The notes: generated from the sequence alone by a model not told the origin. Counted from the first letter of the stretch, positions 1 through 10,622 are shown. The stretch is DNA of 46,271 nt from Bacteroidales bacterium (GCA_015060225.1 SUYX01000006.1:44284-90554), one strand, 5' to 3'. Numbers and translations: made by a program.

Positions 1-122
1 CTGCCACAACTGATGCAAGGTCTGCTTTTGAGATCTTAATTTGATTACCGTTGGCGTCTTCTGCGTACACGAATGCTCCGTCTGCTGCAGTCGGAAATTC
101 ATTCATTTTTTTGTCTGACATA
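1..122 (-). CDS. Partial phage protein (N-terminus only)
   Basis: The first 40 codons of a minus-strand gene that runs off the left edge. It starts at the ATG at 122 and reads MSDKKMNEFPTAADGAFVYA, then a short Asp/Asn-rich stretch. The style resembles small structural or fibre-adjacent proteins that follow tail fibre genes in Bacteroidales phages, but no domain can be recognised in so short a piece. It lies 19 bp downstream of the HExxH gene and is presumably co-transcribed with the tail operon. Confidence 0.6.
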
Positions 123-141
123 GTAATAATGTTTTTAATGT

Positions 142-597
142 TTATAAAATTGTTTTTATGTAGTTCTTGTATTGGGTTGCCGACGGGTATAGTCTCCAGT
201 ACTTGCGTCCTAGGTCGTACTTGTCAAGGTTGCGGCCATTATAGTCCATCCAGTAGTAGTCCTTGAGCTCATTGGCATATGCCTCACCTTCGTACTTGTT
301 AAGGTAGTATGATGATGGCGCAAGGGGATTGTGTTTGACCCAATTCCATAGATAGGAGATGTAGTATAAAATCCATGAGCCTTTCCATTTTGCCTGTGCG
401 AGATGGATTCGCTCGTGATTGATGACTAGACAGTCAATCTTGTCAGTGCTATCTTCCCTTTGGATAATGGTGCCGCACCACATAAGTGCTGCATATCCCT
501 GGAAAGGGAAATGTTTCATCTTCTTCACTGTCACAGCATCTGTCTTCCCGATAGATGTGAACAGCATCTTAATAAGTGTAAACAGTTCTTTTATCAT
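142..597 (-). CDS. HExxH-motif small protein, putative metallopeptidase
   Basis: A 151-aa protein with the zinc-peptidase signature HERIH at residues 61-65 and an acidic downstream segment (YEGEAYANE, about 103-111) that could supply the third zinc ligand. A hydrophobic, aromatic stretch around residues 75-88 (WILYYISYLW) sits between them. The motif suggests a gluzincin-like metal site; the substrate is unknown. The ATG lies 4 bp past the fibre gene stop, so the two are surely co-transcribed. In this position it could process tail proteins, act on the host envelope during entry or lysis, or be a moron. The reading frame is secure, the peptidase call moderate. Confidence 0.7.
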   Translation of the reverse strand: MIKELFTLIKMLFTSIGKTDAVTVKKMKHFPFQGYAALMWCGTIIQREDSTDKIDCLVINHERIHLAQAKWKGSWILYYISYLWNWVKHNPLAPSSYYLNKYEGEAYANELKDYYWMDYNGRNLDKYDLGRKYWRLYPSATQYKNYIKTIL

Positions 598-600
598 ATT

Positions 601-3600
601 TTATTCTTTAGGAATTTCTTCGTTTTGGTCGAAGAAAACATTAAAGTATGTATTGATTGTCTCAACAGCCTGCCCTAATGCATAGCGGACTATTCTCTGA
701 GAATATATTGTCTGATGCACATTGACCGCCGGGTTATTAGGGTGCATAGGAGGTGTGGCCCCATCTACTGATACATAGGTTGGCCTCTCGTTAAGGGGGA
801 TATAAGAATCCTCATTTACTTCAACATACCATCCGTCTGGTATATTGGCATCTTTGCTTTGGGCTGTAAATACCTTACGGTCGTTGAGTTGGTCGTTCAT
901 GGCCTCTCCTATGTAACCGGAGAAGAACTGGTAGTAATCAGTACCAAGTCTGTAGAAAGGCCATTGTACAGTCTCCCAGTTGGTGCCTGAAAATACTCCT
1001 GCGATATCAGTCCCAAGAAATGCCATACGGAGTGTAAACCAACTGTCATTGGCTCTTTTGACCGCAGATATGCCATTAGGTCCAAGATCATACAGCAATG
1101 TCCCGTCATTGTCATAATAACACAGTACAGCCAGGCCTTCAGCATTGATACCAATCTCTATGTTTTTAGCCTTTGAGCCGAAGAACTTGACCAGACCGTC
1201 TTCTGCTTCCATTCGGCATCCTCCTCGGGCAGTCCTGAACTTCTCTGCCGTGACAGCCCCTTTTTCAGTCACTGCGAACGGTGCAACATCTTTATCTTCC
1301 TTGGTGGCTCCTGCCCAGAATCGTGTTTTATCACCTTCGATTGTGCCAGACATCCCGGCTGTTACTGTACCATCGCTTTTCTTGGCCAGAAGGTCATTAC
1401 CTTGCAGCAGGTCTATGTGAGCAGATTTGCCAATAATTATATTGGTAAAAATTGCAGGAACATTCATTGAGAATTCTTCCCAGAATATCGCGTTGCCTGG
1501 TGCGTTATCATCAGCTGACACATGAGTAACCTTACACTTGTAAACATCCCAGCCGGATGCAGCAGTGTTGGAGCTGACAAATGCTACATCAAGGTATCTG
1601 GTGCCAGTAGTTGCAGCTTCATCATTGCGCCATTCATAGCCTGCTTGCCACTCTGCATATCTTACTATGCAACCAGGTAAACCAGGCATACCATTGGTGC
1701 CAGCTATTCCCTGTGGACCTTGAGGACCTTGAGCACCATCTTTACCGTCCTTTCCATCCTCACCTTTTTCTGCAAGAAGATCATACTCGGCAGTGTTTAC
1801 AGTACCTGTGAGGATATATCTTCCATCCTTCCCGACAATTCTATTCCCGGACTTATCCAACATGGTGAAAAGGGGAGGGTTGGAGGTCTCCACCTTGGCC
1901 ACATATGACGAACCGGCCATTTGAACAATACCCAACTTAGGAACGACAAGCCCTGTTCTCCAGTTACCATGGGCAGACATACTATCCCCCTGTTCTCCCT
2001 TCTCACCTTTGATTTTGGACCACTTATATTTTTTGTAGTCTGTACTGTCGGCAATGGTAAAATCAGTATATTGGCCGATATACTCTTTGTTGGCAGAATC
2101 AGTCACTGAGAATCCTACAGAACCATCCGCACTGTTGGCGTATGCAATGTGCAGATAAGAAGTCTCACCATTGGTTCCATTCACGCCAGGGATACCATTC
2201 TCACCCTTCTCTCCTTGGGCTCCTTTTACAAGGATCCATTTGTAATCACTTGGGTTGGTTGAGTCTGTAGGGTTATTGTCAACATATGTACCTATGTAAT
2301 CACCCCCGGTCTCATTCATCCCGGAACCTTGGGCATCGGATGCATATTTAACGTGGAAGTATGTAGACTTTCCATCAGCTCCAGGAGTGCCGGGTATTCC
2401 CTGATCTCCTTTTTCTCCCTGCAGACCTTGCAATCCCTGTATTCCATCACGGCCATATTTGTAAAAGATTGCCGGTTTGGAGAAGGTACTCCATTTGCCA
2501 TCTTTCTTTGTCCTTACTGAACCATATTCGTAAGGAACAGCTTCAGTCACCCCTTGTGGGTTATCGGTCCAACCAGATGGAATATATTGGTCCTGCTGAA
2601 TTGAATCAGGCGCAGATATCTCCTGTTCTGTTACAGACAATTTGAAGATCCATTCGTAATCTTTACCATCCTTGCCATCCTTGCCGGATTCAATCAACTT
2701 GTCATACTCAGCTGTATTGACAACACCAGTAAGTATGTAACCTCCATCCTTCCCGACAATTCTATTCCCTGCAGAGTCCAACATGGTGAAAAGTGGAGGG
2801 TTTGCTGTTTCCACTTTGGCAACCCACATTACGCCACCCATTGTGAAGACATCCATTTTGACTGCAGGCATCTTGTCGGTAGACCACTCTCCGCGCTGAT
2901 TGTAAGAGATTCCATCTTCGCCTTTCTCTCCCTTCTCTCCAGAGATACGGGCGCAAGTCCACGTTTCAGGCTCTGTTGCAGGAGGTATGACGATGCCTGT
3001 ACGCAACCATAGGTGCTGACCCTTAGGTACTGGTGGTGGTGCATCCTGCCATCCTAATGTTGGAGCTTCAGTCAATGAATCATTTACTGCAAATTCAAAT
3101 ACTGGATATTCAGAAGCAACACCATCTTCACCCTTTTCGCCCACAATTCTAATAACACCGGTCCATGTACCATCTCCCACACGCTGTCGCATGTATATAT
3201 CATCGGCGGCAAATGTTGTATGCCAAGATTGGCCATCGGCTGAATATTGCACCTTCAGACCGTCACCATCCTTACCATTGGTCAAGTCTGGAGTATCCAA
3301 CAGTAAAAACCATGAGTCGTTAAGAGTTGTGGAAGCTAAAATATAATAGCCATCTGAAGTGGTAATGTAATTACCGTCTTTATCTATAACCAGTGGATAA
3401 GGAGGCTCAGATGTTTCCCTGTTGGATATAATAATCTTGCCGGCAAAAGAGAGCATAGAGTTAACAGGGTATGGAACCTTGCTGCTATCCCATTTTGAAC
3501 CTGGTGTGATTGACGAACCGGATTTTACCTGGCACAACCATGCAGGATCATTCGCTGAAGGTTCAGTATTTGTCCCGTTCTCTGCCACACACAACCATAA

Positions 3601-5805
3601 AGATCCTTTATGAGAGAAACGGTCATAATATGCAGCCGTTGTTCCTGCCACCCATGCACCTCTGTCATTGGCCGTCAACACAGGGGTTCCATCCTCCTTT
3701 ACTTGCTTGAATACACCGGTGAGGTACAGATTCCTTTGATATGATGAATAGCCGGCAAGGTCCAACCCAAAAGCACTTTTGAGATTTGATAAGTCACCCT
3801 CTTGCTTTGCTATATTTTGAATACCAATCTCCCAAGTATTTTGAGAAATCAGGTACCTGGTATATGTTCTTGTCTCATATACAGATGTCTGTCTGTCAAC
3901 ATTGGTAAAGTTTCCATAGCAGACAAAGTTCATGAACTCCATTGGGTGCAGCTGCTTGCTCCAATTCTCAGAAGTTGGCCTCAAAGCATAGCGGAACTGT
4001 TTATGGTGCCATGCGATACCATTCCCATCTGAGTAATCCAGCACTTCGGTGATTCTGAAATACACAGTGCAGAATCCGGAGAATTCTCTGTTTCCACGGC
4101 CATCATCATAATCTGCAGTCGCATTGGCACTCTTGAGATCAAAATTGTGGAAGATACCCATACAGATATCACCAACAGCAATTGCCCCAATCTCTCCCTC
4201 CTCCAGTTTCAGCCAGGCGGTTCCGGTATCAGCATCAGGATCCTGTTCCACACGCTCAATTATACCGGCACCAGGAGCTCTCCACTTGTCTCCCACCTTT
4301 ACTTCAACTCTGTTGAATCGTAGTTCCGGCACCTCCAGGAAGCGGCGGATTGTCAATGATTCCATCTCACCATTGCCATTTTTATCAATCCTGGCACCAC
4401 GCCCGGTCAATCCACCAACATACCCCTTTGTCTCAAAACCGTCTTCCCCAATAACCTTGCCTGAAACTGCAAGGTTCTTCCCGACAACAAGGTCACCGTT
4501 ATCATTCAATGAAAAAAGACGCAGCACATTGATATGCTCCTGAACCAATTGGTCAAGAATGGCCTTATTGGCGTGGGAATGGGCTGAAGGTTGAATTGCC
4601 TCCAGAGCATATAACTGTATATATGATTTAAGCGCCCCAATGGTTATCTTGTACCAGGATTCAGTATATGGCGACTGTACCGGTATTTGCAGAAAATCCT
4701 GGAGTTCGGCTTCCAGAAATTCAGATAGCCGGGGCGCTAAAAAAAAAAGACTGTCGGGAGTTTTTATCTCCAGTGGAGCAGCAAGCGTCTCTACTCTTGC
4801 AAGGTTTTGGAATCCTCTGTCTTCGGCATATTTATATGAGAAAGTAAATGAATTCAGAGACTCCATATTGGAGACACTGACATTACTTTGGGTAAGCACT
4901 ATACTCCTCATCTGGCCATCTTCCACAGCATACGCCTTTTTCGTATTCCAGAAATCCTTCAGCCAAAGGATCTCCCTTGCACTCTTATAACCTGTATCCT
5001 GGGAATATGTCCTGTCAATTGTTCCGGACGCACTTTCTAATGTATCATTGTACTGTACATTCTCAAAGGTAGTAGAAGGGGCAATAAGATTCTCTCCTGT
5101 AAAAACAGCGCTGTCTATACCTCCCAGCGTGTTTTCAAACAAAAAGAACTTATCTTCAGGAAAATTTTCTGTCATAACATACCTCTGCACGTATGACATA
5201 AGATTCCCGACAGCATCCTGCACATACACATCAAAGTAACCCAACCTATCCCCTGAGGTGATACCCCATATATGGGCAAACTGGGTATTCACCGTTACAC
5301 ACTGTCCGGAACTTACAGCAGCCAGGACTGTTGTTGCGGTACCGCCATCATTCAGATATGATTTGACAACAATATTAGCAGAGTTTGCTGAGGCGTTGTA
5401 ATAAGTAAGCCATTGGGGTTGTGCGTAGCGTACTTCCATAACCTGAGGCTGCCAGGTAAGGAAATTACCGGACAGAAACGCAGATGCAGATGTATGCAGA
5501 TTGGCTACGCCGCATTTTACAGCCCTGAAGGAGATATCAGTATCTCCAAGCATAGCTGTAAAATCTCCCACAAGGGTATCTTGAGAAAACGATGCTGATG
5601 ATGACAGAGTAAAGCGGAGGTTGCTGTGTACAACCTCTTTCATTGATATGGTAATGATGCCATCTGCATCCGGACGGTACTGGTTGTCCACAAGCAAATC
5701 CTCTCCCTTGTACAGACGGAATCTTACCACATCAGAACTGGATATTACCAGATCCTTTATATTCCCGGACAAAGAAAGAGCATCCGGTTGCTGCTGTATT
5801 ACCAT
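601..5805 (-). CDS. Large phage tail fibre/host-contact protein with collagen-like repeats
   Basis: A 1734-aa protein. The N-terminal part (about 1-600) has no recognisable motif and would attach to the tail. The middle holds several Gly-X-Y runs (for example GEKGEKGEDG, GIQGLQGLQGEKGDQG and GAQGPQGPQGIAG), which in phage fibres form collagen-like trimeric shafts. Between these runs a module containing NPPLFTMLD, GNRIVGKDG and YILTG occurs twice, with a weaker third copy. The C-terminal ~350 residues are non-repetitive and probably carry the receptor-contact or trimerisation domain. The gene follows the baseplate-type gene and precedes the HExxH gene on the same strand. The fibre role is inferred from architecture and position. 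Confidence 0.85.
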   Translation of the reverse strand: MVIQQQPDALSLSGNIKDLVISSSDVVRFRLYKGEDLLVDNQYRPDADGIITISMKEVVHSNLRFTLSSSASFSQDTLVGDFTAMLGDTDISFRAVKCGVANLHTSASAFLSGNFLTWQPQVMEVRYAQPQWLTYYNASANSANIVVKSYLNDGGTATTVLAAVSSGQCVTVNTQFAHIWGITSGDRLGYFDVYVQDAVGNLMSYVQRYVMTENFPEDKFFLFENTLGGIDSAVFTGENLIAPSTTFENVQYNDTLESASGTIDRTYSQDTGYKSAREILWLKDFWNTKKAYAVEDGQMRSIVLTQSNVSVSNMESLNSFTFSYKYAEDRGFQNLARVETLAAPLEIKTPDSLFFLAPRLSEFLEAELQDFLQIPVQSPYTESWYKITIGALKSYIQLYALEAIQPSAHSHANKAILDQLVQEHINVLRLFSLNDNGDLVVGKNLAVSGKVIGEDGFETKGYVGGLTGRGARIDKNGNGEMESLTIRRFLEVPELRFNRVEVKVGDKWRAPGAGIIERVEQDPDADTGTAWLKLEEGEIGAIAVGDICMGIFHNFDLKSANATADYDDGRGNREFSGFCTVYFRITEVLDYSDGNGIAWHHKQFRYALRPTSENWSKQLHPMEFMNFVCYGNFTNVDRQTSVYETRTYTRYLISQNTWEIGIQNIAKQEGDLSNLKSAFGLDLAGYSSYQRNLYLTGVFKQVKEDGTPVLTANDRGAWVAGTTAAYYDRFSHKGSLWLCVAENGTNTEPSANDPAWLCQVKSGSSITPGSKWDSSKVPYPVNSMLSFAGKIIISNRETSEPPYPLVIDKDGNYITTSDGYYILASTTLNDSWFLLLDTPDLTNGKDGDGLKVQYSADGQSWHTTFAADDIYMRQRVGDGTWTGVIRIVGEKGEDGVASEYPVFEFAVNDSLTEAPTLGWQDAPPPVPKGQHLWLRTGIVIPPATEPETWTCARISGEKGEKGEDGISYNQRGEWSTDKMPAVKMDVFTMGGVMWVAKVETANPPLFTMLDSAGNRIVGKDGGYILTGVVNTAEYDKLIESGKDGKDGKDYEWIFKLSVTEQEISAPDSIQQDQYIPSGWTDNPQGVTEAVPYEYGSVRTKKDGKWSTFSKPAIFYKYGRDGIQGLQGLQGEKGDQGIPGTPGADGKSTYFHVKYASDAQGSGMNETGGDYIGTYVDNNPTDSTNPSDYKWILVKGAQGEKGENGIPGVNGTNGETSYLHIAYANSADGSVGFSVTDSANKEYIGQYTDFTIADSTDYKKYKWSKIKGEKGEQGDSMSAHGNWRTGLVVPKLGIVQMAGSSYVAKVETSNPPLFTMLDKSGNRIVGKDGRYILTGTVNTAEYDLLAEKGEDGKDGKDGAQGPQGPQGIAGTNGMPGLPGCIVRYAEWQAGYEWRNDEAATTGTRYLDVAFVSSNTAASGWDVYKCKVTHVSADDNAPGNAIFWEEFSMNVPAIFTNIIIGKSAHIDLLQGNDLLAKKSDGTVTAGMSGTIEGDKTRFWAGATKEDKDVAPFAVTEKGAVTAEKFRTARGGCRMEAEDGLVKFFGSKAKNIEIGINAEGLAVLCYYDNDGTLLYDLGPNGISAVKRANDSWFTLRMAFLGTDIAGVFSGTNWETVQWPFYRLGTDYYQFFSGYIGEAMNDQLNDRKVFTAQSKDANIPDGWYVEVNEDSYIPLNERPTYVSVDGATPPMHPNNPAVNVHQTIYSQRIVRYALGQAVETINTYFNVFFDQNEEIPKE
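1775..1900 (-). repeat. Intragenic repeat module of the fibre gene, copy A
   Basis: Encodes the segment running from TAEYDLL back to NPPLFTMLD, ending next to a GEDGKDGKDG collagen-like run. It is closely similar to the segment near 2700-2825, with long identical stretches such as those encoding GNRIVGKDG. Such duplicates can recombine and change shaft length. Confidence 0.75.
2700..2825 (-). repeat. Intragenic repeat module of the fibre gene, copy B
   Basis: Second copy of the NPPLFTMLD / GNRIVGKDG / YILTG module. A third, much more diverged version (YPLVIDKDGNY, then YYILAST) lies near 3300-3410. The series suggests the fibre shaft grew by internal duplication. Confidence 0.75.
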
Positions 5806-5860
5806 AATTTTTCAGTTCTTTACTCAAAAATATGGCTATGGCACCGGATAAAAAAGGACA

Positions 5861-7891
5861 CTATTTCACCACAGATTCATACCATACTTTAATGGATTCG
5901 TAGTGTACTTCTGTAATCACATCTACTGATGTGGTCTTCTTTATGGTAACTATAATGCCTTCCTCTGAATGATGCGTAGTCTGGCCAAGTTCGGTAGGTG
6001 GAGCAAGGGTATTTGACCAGTCAGTCTGTTCCTCTTCATACTCCCAGTTCTTTACCTCATACTGCGATTGGGTACTCCATTTCTCAAGGACATCTTCCAC
6101 ATTGGTTTTTCTCTCCCATTTGTACAACTGTTCAGAGATTACCGGCAGTGAATCTTCCACGGGATTGAGCAATTGAGGTACCACTGTGTATTTGGATTCC
6201 TGGCATACAAGATTACGTCCAACATCGTATGTTATTGAATTCATCACCAGTTGCTGACCCCGGAAGAATTTCAATGAGTCCAGGCGCAATCGTTGTAATT
6301 TCTCCGGTTGGAAATCAAATTTGCCGGATATCTCTGGAGCGGCATTCTGCAACAGACCATTGTATTTCTCCCAGAACAGGCTGTACATATCCGAATAATT
6401 GAGTCCCCAGGAGTTCCACTCATCACCCAGGTTGTTGTATCGTTGATTGGTAGCCAGATAATAACCTGCTTTAATCTCAGTTCTTGATGCCGCCAATCCA
6501 GGAGCAAAAGCCAGGATGATATCTTGGGTACCATCAGAGTCTGTTTCTCCGTTGTAACTGGTGTTGGGATGTCTTTTCTCCCCGATATATGGGGCTACAA
6601 TGGGACGGTTCCTGTAGGCAGAATCTTTCACATAGGAAATCATCCCGTATGCAGCATCTACAGCCTTATACTCAACAGTCTCAAGGCTCTTCATACAGTA
6701 GTTGAAATTGTTGGTGCCAAGATGCTCATACGAATACCTCTGGGTTGTGGTATTATAGGCAGAACGGTAGAATCTGCCCAGAGCCTTGCGCAGACATACA
6801 CCCAAGCCATCTTCCGCAAAACTCACTTCAGATACTGCTGAACATATCGGATATTTCTTTACAAACTCGTGGAAAGTATCCTCTGCTGGATCTGCATCAT
6901 CCAAGTCATTGTTGCTCTCCAGATGGATCTGCTTTGGATCAGGATAGGTGATGGATATATTTCCATCCAGTATTCCCGACAGATCCATATCAGGAGTACC
7001 GGACAATATATCCTCATAGAATACCAGGTCTGCAACCTTTTGCTCTGGATACACAAATACCTGCGCGTGGAATCTCGCATTCAGGAAGTCCAGGAACTCG
7101 GTGAGAGTACATGTAGGGACTATGTCCGATATTTTCAGTGTCCCCTTGCACAGTGCGTCTGCTGCATTGTGGAGCATGATGATCTTCTTTAGGGTAGGAT
7201 CCGTAAGGAATTTGTTGTCCCGTAGTGTATAGCCCATCTGCCGCATCAGTTGCTGAAGGAACTTTCCAAGGTAGAAGAATGGGGCCACCCCATATCCGGC
7301 AGGCACACGTATTGATTCTCCATTCTCTATAATTGTCCGGCTCTTGTACAACAGTGGCCATACAGCATCAGAGGATGTAACATCCACATCATTGAGGAAA
7401 AGGTATGAAGTTCCGGAATCATTATCCTCCTTATTCACCGCTACAGTTGCAATGGTGAACCAGTCATCAGTTTCCCCTGCAGCACAGGATAGGAGGTGAG
7501 TAACCCATTTCTCCGAAGAATTCAGATCATCCCGGACAACGCCAGCAAAAATTTCTGTAAGTTTTTTATCCTTGTAAGAGGTGTACATATCGCTCTCATC
7601 AAGGGCCAGCGAGGCCGATATCCCGGAATCCCTGCTTACCGTATCCACTATAAGAACTCCATCCTTATGAATGATGCCAGCTTCCAATTTGGCAGATAGT
7701 TTACGCAAGAAACCTTCCGAATGACCTATGAGTTCCGGCCGGCCAAGTTTTTGTAACGTATCCTGAGATATCGGTAGGGTTACCGGAATTGTAGCAGTAC
7801 CATTATCACCGTAAAATGGTGATTCTTTCTCAACAGAGAATGAAAAATTGTCGGGAAGGGCCAACTGCCCTTTGGATGTTATAAGTCTCAT
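5861..7891 (-). CDS. Phage tail/baseplate-associated protein
   Basis: A 676-aa protein starting MRLITSKGQLALPDNFSF. The beginning (FSVEKESPFYGDNGTATIPVTLP) is of a kind common in proteins encoded between tape measure and fibre genes of Bacteroidales phages. I see no catalytic motif, signal peptide or membrane segment. Its ATG overlaps the tape-measure stop by 4 bp (ATGA at 7888-7891), implying translational coupling. By position it would be a distal-tail or baseplate hub component linking tube to fibre; that role comes from synteny, not from a motif. Confidence 0.75.
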   Translation of the reverse strand: MRLITSKGQLALPDNFSFSVEKESPFYGDNGTATIPVTLPISQDTLQKLGRPELIGHSEGFLRKLSAKLEAGIIHKDGVLIVDTVSRDSGISASLALDESDMYTSYKDKKLTEIFAGVVRDDLNSSEKWVTHLLSCAAGETDDWFTIATVAVNKEDNDSGTSYLFLNDVDVTSSDAVWPLLYKSRTIIENGESIRVPAGYGVAPFFYLGKFLQQLMRQMGYTLRDNKFLTDPTLKKIIMLHNAADALCKGTLKISDIVPTCTLTEFLDFLNARFHAQVFVYPEQKVADLVFYEDILSGTPDMDLSGILDGNISITYPDPKQIHLESNNDLDDADPAEDTFHEFVKKYPICSAVSEVSFAEDGLGVCLRKALGRFYRSAYNTTTQRYSYEHLGTNNFNYCMKSLETVEYKAVDAAYGMISYVKDSAYRNRPIVAPYIGEKRHPNTSYNGETDSDGTQDIILAFAPGLAASRTEIKAGYYLATNQRYNNLGDEWNSWGLNYSDMYSLFWEKYNGLLQNAAPEISGKFDFQPEKLQRLRLDSLKFFRGQQLVMNSITYDVGRNLVCQESKYTVVPQLLNPVEDSLPVISEQLYKWERKTNVEDVLEKWSTQSQYEVKNWEYEEEQTDWSNTLAPPTELGQTTHHSEEGIIVTIKKTTSVDVITEVHYESIKVWYESVVK

Positions 7892-10587
7892 GCCCGTTTG
7901 GATGTTGCTTTTTTGAATCTATTATATACTTCAGATGCTGCCTGTTGGTCAGAGAATACGGTATATGCCTTTATAGGGTTATCCTTCAGATACCGCAAAA
8001 GGGCCAACAGTTCTTGCAATAATACTGTCTCTTCAGGTGAGCCTCCAGTCACATACCCACCGTTGGCATAACCTGGAAGGGAATTGTGTCCGCCGGAACT
8101 TCTTACCCTCATTGCCTCAATAGTATGTATCATATCCTGGACTATTGGGGTACGCATAAGTGGCTGCGGTACCACATACTCCCCTCGGTGTACGATGCCA
8201 GCCGGCTCAAGACGGCCACCATCCCCTGTATATCCACCATCTGAAAATCCGCTGGTAAGCAACCTCTGTTTGGTGGTACCGGAAGAAGAGGATCCGGAAC
8301 CCACACTCTGGTTCTTGATGGCATTGCGCTGCGCTACGGCCACAGCAATCTGCGCGGCAGTGGTAGCTCCAACAAGAACAGAGGCCGGGATGGCTGCCAC
8401 CAGAGGAAGATCTGCGTATTGTCTGGCAATTGCTATTGCACCATTAGAGATAGCCTGGGCAATCTGAATACCCATATTGGCATCGGCATACTTCTTCTGC
8501 AGATCCAGTTTCTTTTTCTCATATTTTTTCTCAATGGCCTCGCGTTTTTCGGCATCATCTCCAGCTGCTGCCAACTCCTCCTGCATCCTGGCATCCAATA
8601 GACTCATCTGTGCATCCTGAAGACCACTGAAAGCATCGGCCACAGCATTGAAATGGCTCTGGTACTCCTGTACCTCACCTGCAAACTTGTTGGCCTTCTG
8701 TGCCCTTTCCTGCTGCTCATACTCCTTAATCATCTCCAGTCTCTTCTGCTCATACAGCTCCTCAGTAATGAGTTTCATATCCAGCATAGCCTGAAGGTCG
8801 GCAAGTTCAGTGTTGAGTTCCCCCTCTGAACCCACACCAGGGAACAACTTCTTGGATTTGCCTGACAAGCGTTTGAACTCCTGCAGCTCTGTCTGGATCT
8901 GTTTTTGGACATCTGCATCCATCTGGGCAATAACCTTGGCCATCTCCGCCTCTTCAGCCTTCATTGTGGCAATCTGCTTGTCTGCAAGCTGCTTATATAA
9001 TGCATCGGTGGACTTCCCGTACAAGGCATTAATCTCAATCTTCCTGTAAATATGCTCCAGTTCCGCAGACTCAATCCTGGCAGCATACTCCTTATAATCA
9101 ATCTCCATATTGTCATAGGCCAGTTTTGCCTCCTGGATTTGCCTTGAGTAAGCATCCTGTGCAGCCAGAACCTCCTTGTCATAAGACTCCTTCTTCTCCT
9201 TCTCCGTCTTTGTGGCCAGGTCCTTTTCTGTCTGTGCAGTCTCAGTGCCAATCTGCTTTACAAGAGTGTTCCTCTGCCTCAAGGCCCTCCTCTGCATTCT
9301 GGAGACCTCTCCATCCACCCCAAGCCATTTGTTGTATGAATTCACATACCCCAGTATAACCTCATCATTGGTAAGGTTGTACTTCTGTATGGCAGATGCT
9401 GCAGAAGCAAGGACCTGAGGGGTTTCCTTATACTTGTCATTGAGTTTCTGGATTGCAGCCTCTGTAGCTGCTATAACAGAACTGTAGTCTATATTGGAAA
9501 ATGACCATCCTCTATCACCTCCGGCAGTACGGGTGGATTGTGATGCTTTTTTCTGATCCTCCAGCTGCTGCTGCAGCTCAAGCAATTTAGTGGCATCAGT
9601 AATGGCCTGGCGGTTGGCGTGATAATTGTCAATAAAGAATTCCTTCTCGGCATCTGACATCTTAGTGAAATGGGTGTACTGCTGATTATAGGCATCCATT
9701 TCTACCTGTGCAGTGGTCTTCCTTATCTTCCCAATTTCATCATACAATTCTATGATTTTATTGGCAGCTGCTATGCGCTGCTGATTGGAAAGATTGATAT
9801 TGTCCATCAATTCCTGCTGCAGGGCAATCTCGTTTTGGATCTTGGTCTCCTGGATTGTCTGAGAGTTCTGCAATTCAAAAACCTCATCAAGCACACTTTG
9901 GAATTGCTTTCCTGCAGTATATGCATTAAGCATATTGGAAAACAAATGGCTCCAATCGCCAGTACTGAATGTTTGCAACATAGATTTATAGGACCACTGA
10001 ATACCTGTAAAAGTATGTTGCACCATATCTCCCAAAACTTGAGTCTCCTCAGATGCCCCTTTAAAAATTCCAATAACACCGGAAGCAAGTGCACTAAAGA
10101 AGGTAGTCTTGGCCGGCAGCATAGAGAATATTTTAGAGAAAGAACCGGATACTTCCTCAGTACCGGCCGTAACCTCCTTGTATCTTGCTCTAAGGTCCTT
10201 AAGTTCAGAATTGTATTTTTTCCAAGCATCAGGATTAAGTTCCTTGCTGGTATTATGCAAAGCCCTTGTAACCTCCCCCATACGCTGCTTGAGTTGGTTG
10301 GCACTCATACTGTTTATATCCAAGGCAGCAGTATAACTCTTCACCTTCCCCTCCGCCTCCTTGAGTTGTTTGTTTTTATCCTTAATGATCTTGTGAAGTT
10401 CTTTGCCTTCTTCGGTATTATGCTTTTGTTGCGCCTGCAGTATAACATATGCCCGGTTCAGGTTCCCCAACTCCTTCCTAAGAATAATGGCATCATTCTG
10501 GGATTCCTTTATTTTCTCCTGGAACTCACTGTCTGTAACCTTTATCTCTGCCTCAAGCAAAATCTTATCAATATCCACCATAAACAA
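7888..10587 (-). CDS. Tail tape measure protein
   Basis: An 899-aa protein dominated by long charged, heptad-like coiled-coil segments (roughly residues 10-140, 240-300 and 440-660). A hydrophobic patch lies near 163-178 (TTFFSALASGVIGIFKG), and an Ala/Val-rich hydrophobic stretch (AIPASVLVGATTAAQIAVAVAQ region, about 745-775) lies near the C-terminus. Length, coiled coils and late hydrophobic segments are the classic profile of a tape measure, which sets tail length and helps DNA cross the host envelope. It begins MFMVDIDK; the second Met (10581) could also be the start. Its neighbours are small tail genes upstream and a baseplate-type gene downstream. Confidence 0.88.
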   Translation of the reverse strand: MFMVDIDKILLEAEIKVTDSEFQEKIKESQNDAIILRKELGNLNRAYVILQAQQKHNTEEGKELHKIIKDKNKQLKEAEGKVKSYTAALDINSMSANQLKQRMGEVTRALHNTSKELNPDAWKKYNSELKDLRARYKEVTAGTEEVSGSFSKIFSMLPAKTTFFSALASGVIGIFKGASEETQVLGDMVQHTFTGIQWSYKSMLQTFSTGDWSHLFSNMLNAYTAGKQFQSVLDEVFELQNSQTIQETKIQNEIALQQELMDNINLSNQQRIAAANKIIELYDEIGKIRKTTAQVEMDAYNQQYTHFTKMSDAEKEFFIDNYHANRQAITDATKLLELQQQLEDQKKASQSTRTAGGDRGWSFSNIDYSSVIAATEAAIQKLNDKYKETPQVLASAASAIQKYNLTNDEVILGYVNSYNKWLGVDGEVSRMQRRALRQRNTLVKQIGTETAQTEKDLATKTEKEKKESYDKEVLAAQDAYSRQIQEAKLAYDNMEIDYKEYAARIESAELEHIYRKIEINALYGKSTDALYKQLADKQIATMKAEEAEMAKVIAQMDADVQKQIQTELQEFKRLSGKSKKLFPGVGSEGELNTELADLQAMLDMKLITEELYEQKRLEMIKEYEQQERAQKANKFAGEVQEYQSHFNAVADAFSGLQDAQMSLLDARMQEELAAAGDDAEKREAIEKKYEKKKLDLQKKYADANMGIQIAQAISNGAIAIARQYADLPLVAAIPASVLVGATTAAQIAVAVAQRNAIKNQSVGSGSSSSGTTKQRLLTSGFSDGGYTGDGGRLEPAGIVHRGEYVVPQPLMRTPIVQDMIHTIEAMRVRSSGGHNSLPGYANGGYVTGGSPEETVLLQELLALLRYLKDNPIKAYTVFSDQQAASEVYNRFKKATSKRA

Positions 10588-10622
10588 TCTGTTTTAAGCA
10601 AATTAACTACAGCATAGGGCAT

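Noticed and set aside
9670-10617. A 315-aa plus-strand open frame opposite the tape measure
   Set aside because: It is the antisense shadow of a repetitive coiled-coil gene; no start context and opposite to the operon.
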